The notes under the pieces were generated by a model, which was not told the origin of the DNA, ran no database searches, and worked only from the letters and a program-made list of their open reading frames with translations. From assembly GCF_900177425.1 (NCBI RefSeq), contig NZ_LT840184.1, positions 5,249,705-5,313,704 of the forward strand: a stretch of 64,000 nt of DNA, given 5' to 3'. Source of the stretch: Paenibacillus uliginis N3/975 (lineage in GTDB: Bacteria > Bacillota > Bacilli > Paenibacillales > Paenibacillaceae). How positions within the stretch are numbered: the first letter of the stretch is position 1; the number at the start of each line of letters is the position of its first letter. Positions 54,062 to 62,198 of this stretch are shown piece after piece. Position numbers and translations under genes: made by a program.

Positions 54062-54352
54062 TTATTCGTAGCTGCGACGGAACATGGAGTGTGTCTCGAC
54101 CCGGCCGCTCCAGTCATTCATCCACTGTGCATCATCACGTTCATTAGCCCAAAGGTTTAATCCGCTTGCCTCTCCTTCTTCCGTTTCAGCTCCGATTGTC
54201 TCTTCCGACGAAACTAGATTCATGCTGCCTGCAGCAAAAGGGTGATCGTCTGGAGTTATAATCCCGATGTCCGTATCGACGCCATCCATTCTTTCCCCTT
54301 CTGAAGCCTGTCTTTCTGCCGCTGTGCTGCGTGCATTGTACTCTTGTGTCAT
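54062..54352 (-). CDS. Hypothetical acidic protein, 96 aa
   Basis: A small, highly acidic, probably disordered protein (DTDIGIITPDDHPFAAG in the middle, C-terminal WMNDWSGRVETHSMFRRSYE). ATG at 54352 follows AAGGGA by 8 nt. No family is recognised. It may be a small regulatory or spore-related protein, but nothing in its context tells. Confidence 0.55.
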   Translation of the reverse strand: MTQEYNARSTAAERQASEGERMDGVDTDIGIITPDDHPFAAGSMNLVSSEETIGAETEEGEASGLNLWANERDDAQWMNDWSGRVETHSMFRRSYE

Positions 54353-54474
54353 ACGAATGTTCCCTTTCGTGTGTGGTTGTTCCTGAATGTTCATTCAAGA
54401 TTGCTTATATTGTTAAGAAGCTGACGGGGAATTATTCTCTTTTTGTCAAAGGTTCACTTTTCTCACACATTAAC

Positions 54475-54521
54475 TTGCAATACAAGGTAGATCATTGTAA
54501 ACTATGTTGTATTACAACATA
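54475..54521 (+). promoter_or_regulatory. padR promoter and operator
   Basis: -35 TTGCAA (54475-54480), 17-bp spacer, -10 TAAACT (54498-54503). The perfect palindrome TATGTTGTA-T-TACAACATA (54503-54521) lies across the predicted start point and contains the ATGT...ACAT pattern usual for PadR operators. Confidence 0.75.
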
Positions 54522-54542
54522 CTCAGCTCAAAGGAGTTTGCC

Positions 54543-54884
54543 ATGACAACGCAAAGTCAGATGCTAAAAGGGATATTGGAAGGCTGCATCCTGTCACTAA
54601 TGGAAAATCGCGAAGTGTACGGATACGAGCTCAGCACCCTGCTTGAACAGAGCGGCTTAACGTTCGTTAGCGAAGGCAGCATTTACCCCCTTCTCCTCCG
54701 GATGCAGAAAGAGCAATTGATTGAGGGCACGCTCCGTTCAGACACCGGCTCCGGCGGACCTCCCCGGAAATATTACAACCTGACGGAGAAGGGACTGGAC
54801 ACCTTATCTCAATTTAAACAGCATTGGGGTACGCTGAAGCATAGTGTGGATCACATTTTAGACAACGGAGGAACAAAGTCATGA
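54543..54884 (+). CDS. PadR-family transcriptional regulator
   Basis: A 113-residue PadR protein: winged helix at residues about 8-80 (ILEGCILSLMENREVYGYEL, EGSIYPLLLRMQKEQLI, then GPPRKYYNLTEKG) and a C-terminal dimerisation helix. ATG at 54543 follows AAAGGAG by 6 nt. It probably represses its own operon via the palindrome at 54503-54521. The next gene overlaps it by 4 nt (ATGA) and encodes a membrane protein, a common PadR arrangement in responses to membrane stress. Confidence 0.93.
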   Translation: MTTQSQMLKGILEGCILSLMENREVYGYELSTLLEQSGLTFVSEGSIYPLLLRMQKEQLIEGTLRSDTGSGGPPRKYYNLTEKGLDTLSQFKQHWGTLKHSVDHILDNGGTKS

Positions 54885-55543
54885 AGATTAAACAGATGGT
54901 CCGGGAAAACAACCGGCTACAAGAGCTGATGACACCATCCAACTTGAAATATTACGAAGACATGGTCGTCTATATCCGTACCAGTGCTGTAAATGAAGCC
55001 CGGGGTGAAGAGCTTTTGCTCGAGATGGCCCAGCATCTGCTGGATGCCCAGAGCAAGGGCAAAAGTGCGAAAGAAGTCTTCGGCAACGATCCTGAGGCAT
55101 ATTGCGCAGAGCTTGTAGAGAATTTGCCCAAGCTGAAGGGTCTAAGCCAGATCCAGCTTAGCTTGATGATTCCTTGGGTGGCGCTAACCTGGTTCTTTTT
55201 CGCCCAAGCTCTGGTCGGTTTCTTCACGATGATGACGGGTGGTAATGTGGAGAAAATGTCTCAAGTTCGTATATCCACCCTTCTGCTCGTTGCTGCAGGC
55301 TCCTATATTTTGATCAAACTGATCATGAACCTGATGAACAAAGATGCCTTCCAGCCAGAAGACAGCAAACGTAAAATCAACATTCGCAACATGGGAATTT
55401 ATATCGCGGTCGTTGTCGTCATCCTGGTTGCAGGGGTTTGGCTTGGCCGCTCTCTTCCCGTTCTCATTATCCCGCCTTGGGCTAGCCTCGTTATTTTCAT
55501 TGTCGGTTTGATCGGAACCAAAGTTTTTTTCTCCAGAAAATAA
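54881..55543 (+). CDS. DUF1129-like membrane protein
   Basis: A 220-residue protein: helical N-terminal 85 residues (with LLLEMAQHLLDAQSKGKSAKEVFG, in parts) and then about four to five transmembrane helices starting at MIPWVALTWFFFAQALVGFF. This matches the plan of DUF1129/YvlB-like partners of PadR regulators, whose function is unknown. Its start overlaps padR, so the two are translated together. Confidence 0.8.
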   Translation: MKIKQMVRENNRLQELMTPSNLKYYEDMVVYIRTSAVNEARGEELLLEMAQHLLDAQSKGKSAKEVFGNDPEAYCAELVENLPKLKGLSQIQLSLMIPWVALTWFFFAQALVGFFTMMTGGNVEKMSQVRISTLLLVAAGSYILIKLIMNLMNKDAFQPEDSKRKINIRNMGIYIAVVVVILVAGVWLGRSLPVLIIPPWASLVIFIVGLIGTKVFFSRK

Positions 55544-55584
55544 ATCGTCTTTACTTGGATCAAGAATAAAGATAGTCATAGTCC

Positions 55585-55626
55585 AAAAGAGCCTGCATTC
55601 CTTGGAACGGAATGCAGGCTCTTTTT
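55585..55626 (+). terminator. Strong intrinsic terminator after the PadR operon
   Basis: A 17-bp stem (55585-55601 with 55609-55625, core GAGCCTGCATTCC) with 7-nt loop and T5; it can also serve ilvA on the other strand. Confidence 0.92.
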
Positions 55627-55689
55627 ACATGTAGAATCGTATGACGATGAGTATGTCGGTTGTCAGAGCTTAGGTCTTGCTCCTGCGGA

Positions 55690-56958
55690 TTAGATCAGCA
55701 GGTTAAACAGGTTCATGTTTTTGTTGAGTTCGGTGTAATCGAGTCCTTTCCGGTTCATCCGCTCGACCAACGGACCGTAATCCTCCGGATGTAGCAGCTC
55801 AATCCCGACTAGTGCGGGACCGTCCTCTTTATTGTGCTTCTTCGTATATTCAAACCGTGCGATATCGTCGTCTGGTCCAAGCACTTCCTCCAGAAACTCA
55901 CGCAGTGCTCCCGCACGTTGCGGGAAGTTGATCATGAAATAATGCTTCAAACCTTCATAGATCAGAGAACGCTCCTTGATCTCCTGCATACGGTCGATGT
56001 CGTTGTTGCCGCCGCTAATAACGCAAACTACAGTTTTACCTCTGATCTTGTCACCATACAGATCCAGGGCTGCTACGGACAGGGCCCCAGCCGGCTCAAC
56101 CACGATGGCATTCTCATTGTACAGCTCCAAGATGGTTGTGCACGCTTTGCCTTCGGGAACCATGACGATATCGTCCAGAAGTTCATTACAAATTTCATAG
56201 GGGAGCTGGCCGACTCTTTTGACCGCGGCACCATCAACAAACTTATCGATCTCTTTAAGCGTAACCACCTCACCGCGTTCCTTGGCTTCAATCATGGAAG
56301 CCGCCCCCAACGGTTCAACACCAATCATCTGGGTCATCGGACTGACGGTTTTGACATAAGTCGATATTCCGGCTGCAAGACCGCCGCCACCAATGGTGAC
56401 AAACATATAATCCGCCGGTGCGTCTAGCTCTTCCATCACTTCCATCCCGATCGTTCCGTTACCCGCTACAATGCGGGGTTCATCGAATGGATGAATGAAG
56501 GTCATCCCCTGTTCTTCGCATATCTTGATTGCTTCAGCATACGCATCGTCAAATGTATCTCCGGTCAGAATGACCTCCACGCTGCTCCCGCCAAAACGTT
56601 TGACCTGCTTCACCTTCTGGTTCGGTGTGGTGCTTGGCATAAAGATTTTGCCGCGAATGTTAAGCACCTTGCATGAAAAAGCCACGCCCTGAGCATGGTT
56701 TCCGGCACTCGCGCATACAATGCCTGCTGCCAGTTCCGCTTCGGTTAAGCTGCGGATCATGTTGTAGGCGCCCCGGATTTTAAAGGACCGGACCACCTGT
56801 AGATCTTCACGTTTCAAGTACACATTACAGCCGTATTTGGCAGACAGCACCGCATCCCGCTGCAACGGTGTCCGTATGATCACCTCACGCAGCACGTGGT
56901 GAGCACGTACGATATCTTCCATACCAACTGTTTTTTTCTGAGTTTGCGTTTCTTTCAT
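55690..56958 (-). CDS. ilvA: Threonine ammonia-lyase (threonine dehydratase)
   Basis: A 422-residue fold-type II PLP enzyme converting threonine to 2-oxobutanoate for isoleucine synthesis. The Schiff-base lysine lies in VRSFKIRGAYN (about residue 63), the PLP phosphate loop is TIGGGGLAAG (about 189) and the glycine-rich SGGNND is near 318. A single C-terminal ACT-like domain (about 335-420) gives the length usual in Firmicutes. GGAG precedes the ATG, and a CCGCC/GGCGG hairpin sits in the leader. No T-box was found. Confidence 0.95.
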   Translation of the reverse strand: MKETQTQKKTVGMEDIVRAHHVLREVIIRTPLQRDAVLSAKYGCNVYLKREDLQVVRSFKIRGAYNMIRSLTEAELAAGIVCASAGNHAQGVAFSCKVLNIRGKIFMPSTTPNQKVKQVKRFGGSSVEVILTGDTFDDAYAEAIKICEEQGMTFIHPFDEPRIVAGNGTIGMEVMEELDAPADYMFVTIGGGGLAAGISTYVKTVSPMTQMIGVEPLGAASMIEAKERGEVVTLKEIDKFVDGAAVKRVGQLPYEICNELLDDIVMVPEGKACTTILELYNENAIVVEPAGALSVAALDLYGDKIRGKTVVCVISGGNNDIDRMQEIKERSLIYEGLKHYFMINFPQRAGALREFLEEVLGPDDDIARFEYTKKHNKEDGPALVGIELLHPEDYGPLVERMNRKGLDYTELNKNMNLFNLLI

Positions 56959-57167
56959 AATCCCACTCCACTTCGCCGCCCGGGTGGCGGATCGCCTTCC
57001 GTCTACCCTTGAACTTGTTTTATTTATCCTATTGTATCACTTTTCATGAAATTTACTTGGGTCATTTCACTAGTTATGAAAAGAGGCTTAGTATATCCGC
57101 ATGAACTTCCAATCCAAAGGCCATAATAATATTCGTTAAATATCAAACGATAAGGAGCTACTAAAAA

Positions 57168-57674
57168 ATGGGTATTCTAAACGGTAATCCCAAAGATGAG
57201 CCGATGCATTACGGTGAAATTTTTGTTGTGTGGACAGCTTCTACGGTTGCTAAAGGCGCCGTCTCCTGCTACAAAGCCTATTTAAACCACGCCGGGGACA
57301 ACGATCTCAAAAAAATACTGAAAGACCTGATCGATCAAGCCTCGCTGGAAATTAAGGAACTCGATAAATTACTCACGGATAACGGAATTGCTCCTGCTCC
57401 CGCGTTACCTGAACGACCTGAAGTCAAACTTGAGGACATTCCTGCGGGTGCACGATTCACAGATCCGGAAATCGCTGCTACAATTGCAATGGAAACCGCA
57501 GCTGGACTTGTGGCATGTAGCCAAGCTATGGGACAGTCCATTCGGGTGGACATCGGTGCCTTATTTGCTAAGTACCATCTTGCCATGGCAGGATTAGGCG
57601 TAAGAATCCTCCAGATGAATAAAGAAAAAGGATGGCTTATCCCTCCACCCCTTCAGATGAAGCAACCTGAATAA
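57168..57674 (+). CDS. DUF3231 family protein
   Basis: A 168-residue helical protein of the DUF3231 (spore coat F-like) family: GEIFVVWTASTVAKGAVSCY helix at the start, LIDQASLEIKELDKLL in the middle and a second helical half (DIGALFAKYHLAMAGLG). The duplicated four-helix plan recalls ferritin-like CotF proteins; some relatives are found in spores, but no function is proven. AAGGAG precedes the ATG. It is followed by its own terminator. Confidence 0.82.
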   Translation: MGILNGNPKDEPMHYGEIFVVWTASTVAKGAVSCYKAYLNHAGDNDLKKILKDLIDQASLEIKELDKLLTDNGIAPAPALPERPEVKLEDIPAGARFTDPEIAATIAMETAAGLVACSQAMGQSIRVDIGALFAKYHLAMAGLGVRILQMNKEKGWLIPPPLQMKQPE

Positions 57675-57677
57675 GCT

Positions 57678-57705
57678 AATAACCCGCTCCTTTGAGCGGG
57701 TTATT
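57678..57705 (+). terminator. Intrinsic terminator after the DUF3231 gene
   Basis: AATAACCCGCTC / GAGCGGGTTATT stem (57678-57689 with 57694-57705) with 4-nt loop and a T-rich tail. Confidence 0.85.
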
Positions 57706-57789
57706 GATTTATTTTTACATGGATTGCATGTGACCTTATTTTTATTTCCAGAGAATCGTAGACCTGCCCAAGCAGTCTCTTCCTTTATA

Positions 57790-57990
57790 TTAAAAAAGCA
57801 TACCAAACATGATAATTACGACACCCATTATTGAACATACTACTCCGCCATACCGTGTAAAAGATAATTGGACATCGCTTCGTTCAAAATCATCATCGAT
57901 TCTTCTGAACAACCATAATTCTGGATTTTTGTTAGCAATCAGGCCAACCGCAATCACAGCAAGACCAAGCAGTATCGGAAAAACTGACAT
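57790..57990 (-). CDS. Small two-helix membrane protein (DUF6199-like)
   Basis: A 66-residue protein with a transmembrane helix at each end (FPILLGLAVIAVGLIA and YGGVVCSIMGVVIIMFGMLF) and a charged middle with a LWLFRRID segment. AAGGAG with 8-nt spacing strongly supports the start. The shape resembles DUF6199 proteins. Function unknown. Confidence 0.7.
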   Translation of the reverse strand: MSVFPILLGLAVIAVGLIANKNPELWLFRRIDDDFERSDVQLSFTRYGGVVCSIMGVVIIMFGMLF

Positions 57991-58153
57991 TTGATCAACT
58001 CCTTTAGAGATAAATACTTATTTTTTATTTCATCCTTAATCATCCTGTAAGCAGTTTCATAACAATATACTTCTCTTAGTTATTTAATTTCCCTTCTTAT
58101 GAATAAGAAATATGTACCATTTTTACTGGATGTTTCTAAGCAAATCCACGAAA

Positions 58154-58183
58154 CAAAAAAACGCAACCACGTATGGCTGCGTT
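58154..58183 (-). terminator. Terminator of the kbl-tdh-regulator operon
   Basis: AACGCAGCCA pairs with TGGTTGCGTT on the minus strand (58183-58174 with 58169-58160, one G-U), followed by U6-7. It is 50 nt past the regulator's stop. Confidence 0.85.
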
Positions 58184-58230
58184 CCTTAAAGTAAATCGAT
58201 ATTTCAATGATATTAAAAACAGGAGGTCAT

Positions 58231-58800
58231 TTAACGACGAGCTGCGGCATCCGCATAGAATATAATGGTGTAAAATTTCGTGGTCTTCTTGCCCGGATTA
58301 CGATATCGATGCGGCCGGTTAGCAGAGAAATGGACGGAGTTGCCGGCAGGAACCGTATAACTTTCGTCTTCACGCCAGAGTTCAAGCTCCCCCTCATGCA
58401 CAAAAATATATTCCTCGACGCCGTCATTATGTGCTTCAGACCCGTGGTCACACCCCGGATCCATCACCACCATATAAGACTCAAATTTGGTACGCAGATT
58501 ATAAGAAAACAACGGATAAACTCGGTAAGCACCCTCTGCCTCATGAAAAGGCTCCACCTCATCAGGCGACACTACGGTCACTTCGGTTTCCGACTCCTCA
58601 ATGAGTGTGGTGAATGAAATGCCCAGTCCGCTAACGATTCGCCACAGTACGGAAATTGTCGGGTTTGAATCTCCGCGTTCGATTTGTCCTAGCATGGCTT
58701 TGCTTACACCGGTCAACTCGGCAACGTTATCGAGGCTTAAGCCCCGTGATTTACGAATTGCTTGTAAATTTCTCCCTACTTTTTTATGAATGGGTTCCAA
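58231..58800 (-). CDS. XRE-cupin transcriptional regulator
   Basis: A 189-residue regulator: Cro/CI-type helix-turn-helix (about residues 9-63, LQAIRKSRGLSLDNVAELTG, then AMLGQIERGDSNPTIS) and a C-terminal cupin (about 110-180, with GSEAHNDGVEEYIFVHEGELEL and FSANRPHRY). Members sense small molecules, often amino acids. Position as third gene of the kbl-tdh operon suggests it senses threonine or a product and controls this operon. TTG start with GGAGG 11 nt upstream. Confidence 0.88.
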   Translation of the reverse strand: MEPIHKKVGRNLQAIRKSRGLSLDNVAELTGVSKAMLGQIERGDSNPTISVLWRIVSGLGISFTTLIEESETEVTVVSPDEVEPFHEAEGAYRVYPLFSYNLRTKFESYMVVMDPGCDHGSEAHNDGVEEYIFVHEGELELWREDESYTVPAGNSVHFSANRPHRYRNPGKKTTKFYTIIFYADAAARR

Positions 58801-58832
58801 TCGAACAATATCCTCCTTCTGATCCTAAGCGG

Positions 58833-59801
58833 TTAACTGATCTTGCTCTGATCAGCCTGCAGCTTCACCATAAGCTTTGACACCATATCATCGGTCATAT
58901 GGTTCAAATCATATTGTACATCAAATCCCCATTCTTCGCGTGCTGCCGTTGCATCAATGGAATCCGGCCATTCGTTTGCGATGGCTTGGCGGACCGGATC
59001 CACATCATAATCAAGCATAAATTCCGGAATATGCCGGCGGATGTTGGCGGCAATTCCTTCAGGATCAACACTCATCGCCGTTACATTAAAGGCATTGCGA
59101 TGCTTCAGCTTGGAAGGGTCTGCCTCCATGAGTGTGATAACGGCTTGGATAGCGTCCGGCATGTACATCATATCAAGGTATGTCCCTTTATTAATATAGG
59201 AAGTATAGCTACCGCTGCGGATAGCAGCTCCATACATTTCAACCGAGTAATCAGTTGTTCCTCCTCCCGGAGGCGCTGAGTGGGATATCAGACCTGGAAA
59301 ACGTAAGCCACGGGTGTCCACTCCATATTTATGGTAATAGTAATCACATAGCAGCTCACCCGCAACCTTGCTGACACCATACATCGTTAAAGGACGCTGC
59401 AGCGTGTCCTGCGGTGTGGCATTTTTGGGGGTGTCTGATCCAAATGCTGCTATGGAGCTCGGTGTAAAGAACTGACAGGACAACGCCCGCGCCGTCTCCA
59501 GCCCGCTTAACAAACCGCCCATGTTCAGGTGCCAAGCAAGCGCTGGATCTGATTCTGCTTTAGCGGACAAAAGTGCTGCAAGGTGAATAATTGTATCTGC
59601 CTTGTGCTCCCTTGCCGCCTCATAAAATGCAGTGCTATCCGTTACATCTAATGTTCTGAACGGTCCTAACTGTACCGTTTCATGATGGATCTGGCGAATA
59701 TCTGTCGCGAGTACGGCTTCTTCACCGTAGATTTGCCGCAATTTCGCCACCAAATCACAACCGATCTGACCGAGCGCACCTGTTACCATAATCCGTTTCA
59801 T
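58833..59801 (-). CDS. tdh: L-threonine 3-dehydrogenase, SDR type
   Basis: A 322-residue extended SDR enzyme oxidising threonine to 2-amino-3-oxobutanoate with NAD+. NAD-binding MVTGALGQIGCDL (5-17), the SSIAAFG segment (about 115), catalytic YGVSK (about 140) and the RFPGLISHSAPPGGGTTDYSVEMY stretch (in parts) characteristic of the SDR-type Tdh. It differs from the zinc-dependent Tdh of E. coli. AAGGGGG precedes the ATG. It lies 14 nt after kbl, giving the complete two-step route to glycine and acetyl-CoA. Confidence 0.93.
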   Translation of the reverse strand: MKRIMVTGALGQIGCDLVAKLRQIYGEEAVLATDIRQIHHETVQLGPFRTLDVTDSTAFYEAAREHKADTIIHLAALLSAKAESDPALAWHLNMGGLLSGLETARALSCQFFTPSSIAAFGSDTPKNATPQDTLQRPLTMYGVSKVAGELLCDYYYHKYGVDTRGLRFPGLISHSAPPGGGTTDYSVEMYGAAIRSGSYTSYINKGTYLDMMYMPDAIQAVITLMEADPSKLKHRNAFNVTAMSVDPEGIAANIRRHIPEFMLDYDVDPVRQAIANEWPDSIDATAAREEWGFDVQYDLNHMTDDMVSKLMVKLQADQSKIS

Positions 59802-59815
59802 TGTTTCGTGCCCCC

Positions 59816-61009
59816 TTAACGAACCAGACCCAGTTCGCGTCCGATGGTTTCATATGCGGAGAGTGCGCGATCCAGCATCTCCCTAGTATGCATAGCGGTA
59901 GGCATGTTACGAACTCTTCCTGTCCCTTTCGGTACTGTCGGGAACACGATCGCTTTGGCATATACGCCTTCTTCGTACAATCTGATGCTGAACTTCTGTG
60001 TTGTCACCTCGTCCCCGATGATGCAAGGCGTTATCGGAGTTTCCGTAGACCCTATAGAATAACCAAGATTTTTGAGCCCTTCCTGCAGGTATCTGGTATT
60101 CTCCCAGAGCTTGGTTTGAAGCTCATTACTGTTCTGAAGAATGTCAACAGCGCTAATACAAGCGGCAACAGTGCCTGGAGGCAATGCCGTTGAGAACAGG
60201 AACGGCCGGCTGCGGACCTTGAGCCAATCAACTAGATCACGGGATCCGGCAACATACCCTCCGACCACACCGACAGCCTTGGACAAAGTTCCGATCTGAA
60301 TATCCACCCTGTCCGACAATCCGAAATGCTTCACAGTCCCCGCTCCGCCCCCAAGAACCCCAGAACCGTGGGCATCATCTACATATGTGATAAGATCATA
60401 GGCTTCCGCAATCTCTACAATTTCCGGAAGCTTCGCAATGTCGCCATCCATCGAGAACACGCCATCGGTAATGACCATGATCTTGTCGTATTGCCCGGAC
60501 TCTCTCGCTTCTTTTGCTTTGGTCCGCAAATCTTCCATATCCGAGTGGTTATAACGAATAGCCTTCGCTTTAGTTAAACGACAGCCATCGATGATAGACG
60601 CGTGGTTTAATTCATCGGATAGTATTGCATCACCGGCCCCCATCACAGCCGAGATCGCCGCCATGTTACAATTAAAACCGGATTGAAACGTAAGTACCGC
60701 TTCCGTTCCTTTGAAATGTGCAAGCCTCTCTTCAAGCTCAACATGAAGGGTTAGAGTTCCGTTAATAGAGCGGACAGCGCCGCTTCCCGTACCAAAATCG
60801 TTTGTTGCCCGGATGGCTGCTTCCTTCAATCGTTCATCATTCGCAAGGCCCAGATAGTTATTGGAGGATAGATTCACAAATTCACGGCCCTGAATGGTGA
60901 TCAATGGACCATTCGGACTTTCAAGAGGCTGGATCGTATTATAGAGTCCCTGTCCCTTGAGCTCTGTAAGATTCTGCTGCAAGAAAGCGCTTAACATTTT
61001 GCTTGCCAT
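59816..61009 (-). CDS. kbl: Glycine C-acetyltransferase (2-amino-3-oxobutyrate CoA ligase)
   Basis: A 397-residue PLP enzyme of the alpha-oxoamine synthase family. SNNYLGLAN near the start, [10 protein letters not shown] (about 207-216) and the Schiff-base lysine in [11 protein letters not shown] (about 239) are all in place. It splits 2-amino-3-oxobutanoate with CoA into glycine and acetyl-CoA in the cytoplasm. GGGAGGG precedes the ATG. It is the first gene of kbl-tdh-regulator and has a good promoter with an overlapping inverted repeat. Confidence 0.95.
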   Translation of the reverse strand: MASKMLSAFLQQNLTELKGQGLYNTIQPLESPNGPLITIQGREFVNLSSNNYLGLANDERLKEAAIRATNDFGTGSGAVRSINGTLTLHVELEERLAHFKGTEAVLTFQSGFNCNMAAISAVMGAGDAILSDELNHASIIDGCRLTKAKAIRYNHSDMEDLRTKAKEARESGQYDKIMVITDGVFSMDGDIAKLPEIVEIAEAYDLITYVDDAHGSGVLGGGAGTVKHFGLSDRVDIQIGTLSKAVGVVGGYVAGSRDLVDWLKVRSRPFLFSTALPPGTVAACISAVDILQNSNELQTKLWENTRYLQEGLKNLGYSIGSTETPITPCIIGDEVTTQKFSIRLYEEGVYAKAIVFPTVPKGTGRVRNMPTAMHTREMLDRALSAYETIGRELGLVR

Positions 61010-61055
61010 ATAAATTCCCTCCCATGGGTATGGATCTCAAACGATACCTTTTAAT

Positions 61056-61093
61056 TACAATTTCATTGTATGCAAAATATTACACTTATGCAA
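61056..61093 (-). promoter_or_regulatory. kbl promoter with inverted repeat at the -10
   Basis: On the minus strand, -35 TTGCAT (61093-61088), 17-bp spacer and -10 TACAAT (61070-61065). The -10 is one arm of the perfect repeat TACAAT-x3-ATTGTA (61056-61070), a natural place for a repressor such as the operon's own XRE-cupin protein. Confidence 0.65.
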
Positions 61094-61154
61094 TATACCG
61101 CACAAAGATATGTTATATTAGATACACATCCAATTGGAAACGATTTCATTTTAT

Positions 61155-61191
61155 TAAAAAAGAGAAGAAGGCATGTTCTTCCCTCTTCTCT
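61155..61191 (-). terminator. Terminator after the MhqD-like hydrolase gene
   Basis: An 11-bp stem on the minus strand (61191-61181 with 61171-61161, one G-U) followed by U5-6. Confidence 0.75.
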
Positions 61192-61215
61192 ATGAACGCT
61201 CTATTCAGCCGAAGG

Positions 61216-61830
61216 TTATGCAAACTTCTCCTTGAACCAGGCAGCCGCAGCCACCACCTCAGTACGACTCAGCTGGTGTCCGCCATGCTCCCAATTAACC
61301 AGGGCATCAGCACCGGCTCCGGTCAACAGCGAAGCAAGATCCTCTGTTTCCTGTGGAGGGCACATCATATCGCGCTGTCCTGCTGCAATAAACACTGGTA
61401 CACCTGCCAGATCTGGCAGCTCTTTATCTCTCAGCGGCACCATCGGGTGATGCAGTACAGCACCCTGCAGCGTACCCCCGTAATGAAAGAGCAAGCTGGC
61501 CGCGATATTCGCGCCGTTGGAATATCCTACAGCAACTACACGACTCCGGTCGAAGCCGTATTGTGCTGCCGCGTCATCGATAAAAGCCTTTAAATCCTTC
61601 GTACGCTGGATCAGATCCTCTACATCAAATACCCCTTCAGACAATCTCCTGAAAAAGCGTGGCATACCGTTTTCCAGTACATTTCCCCGGACGCCAAGCA
61701 GATTTGAAGTCGGGGAGATGATCTCCCCGAGCGGTAGAAGATCCTGCTCATTCCCACCAGTGCCATGAAGCAGCAGAAGCGTTGGGGCCTCAGCCGACGT
61801 TCCCTGCCGGTATATATGATGATGCTCCAT
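61216..61830 (-). CDS. Phospholipase/carboxylesterase-type hydrolase, MhqD-like
   Basis: A 204-residue alpha/beta hydrolase of the small esterase group: LLLHGTGGNEQDLLPL (about 18-33), nucleophile elbow GYSNGAN (about 103), Asp in GQRDMMCPP (about 153) and His in HGGHQLS (about 186). It resembles Bacillus MhqD, a putative hydrolase induced by quinones. ATG at 61830 lies 9 nt after GGAG. TTAATATTAA-type repeats lie upstream. The natural substrate is unknown. Confidence 0.85.
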   Translation of the reverse strand: MEHHHIYRQGTSAEAPTLLLLHGTGGNEQDLLPLGEIISPTSNLLGVRGNVLENGMPRFFRRLSEGVFDVEDLIQRTKDLKAFIDDAAAQYGFDRSRVVAVGYSNGANIAASLLFHYGGTLQGAVLHHPMVPLRDKELPDLAGVPVFIAAGQRDMMCPPQETEDLASLLTGAGADALVNWEHGGHQLSRTEVVAAAAWFKEKFA

Positions 61831-62198
61831 ATTAAACATCTCCTTTCAGAACTTGTACCCTGAACATAACTACCCTTAATATTATTATCCTAACAGTCCT
61901 CGATATTGTCTTAATATTAAGATTCTTCATTCTATATTACCATGTTTGAAGAAAAAAGCAACCCGTATCTACCACCGTGCTATTTATCTTTATAAATAGG
62001 AAAAGACCCTCCAAATCCATGGAAGGTCTTCTCTCTTCTTTATATATTTTATCTATAAATACCGTACGTGTTCCCCCGTAACTCCCTTATTATATCAAAA
62101 GATAAATCTCGTGTCAGCTTATGTTTTGGGTGTTATCACAAAAATTTCTCAGTTCATTTAGACATTGTTCCATATCGAGTGTTACATCTAATCTTGAA
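61831..62198. other. Intergenic region, about 370 bp
   Basis: Holds the hydrolase promoter area with two related AT palindromes (CTTAATATTAAG at 61910-61921 and a near copy at 61875-61886) and the terminator of the serine hydrolase gene at 62001-62030. No gene. Confidence 0.5.
62001..62030 (-). terminator. Terminator after the serine hydrolase gene
   Basis: Stem 62030-62020 with 62013-62003 on the minus strand (11 pairs, one G-U) and a short U-run. It lies about 170 nt past the stop at 62199. Confidence 0.65.

Noticed and set aside
56959..57060. T-box leader in front of ilvA
   Set aside because: The leader is too short (about 70-100 nt), and neither the TGGNACCGCG T-box sequence nor a specifier stem is present; only one CCGCC/GGCGG hairpin is seen.
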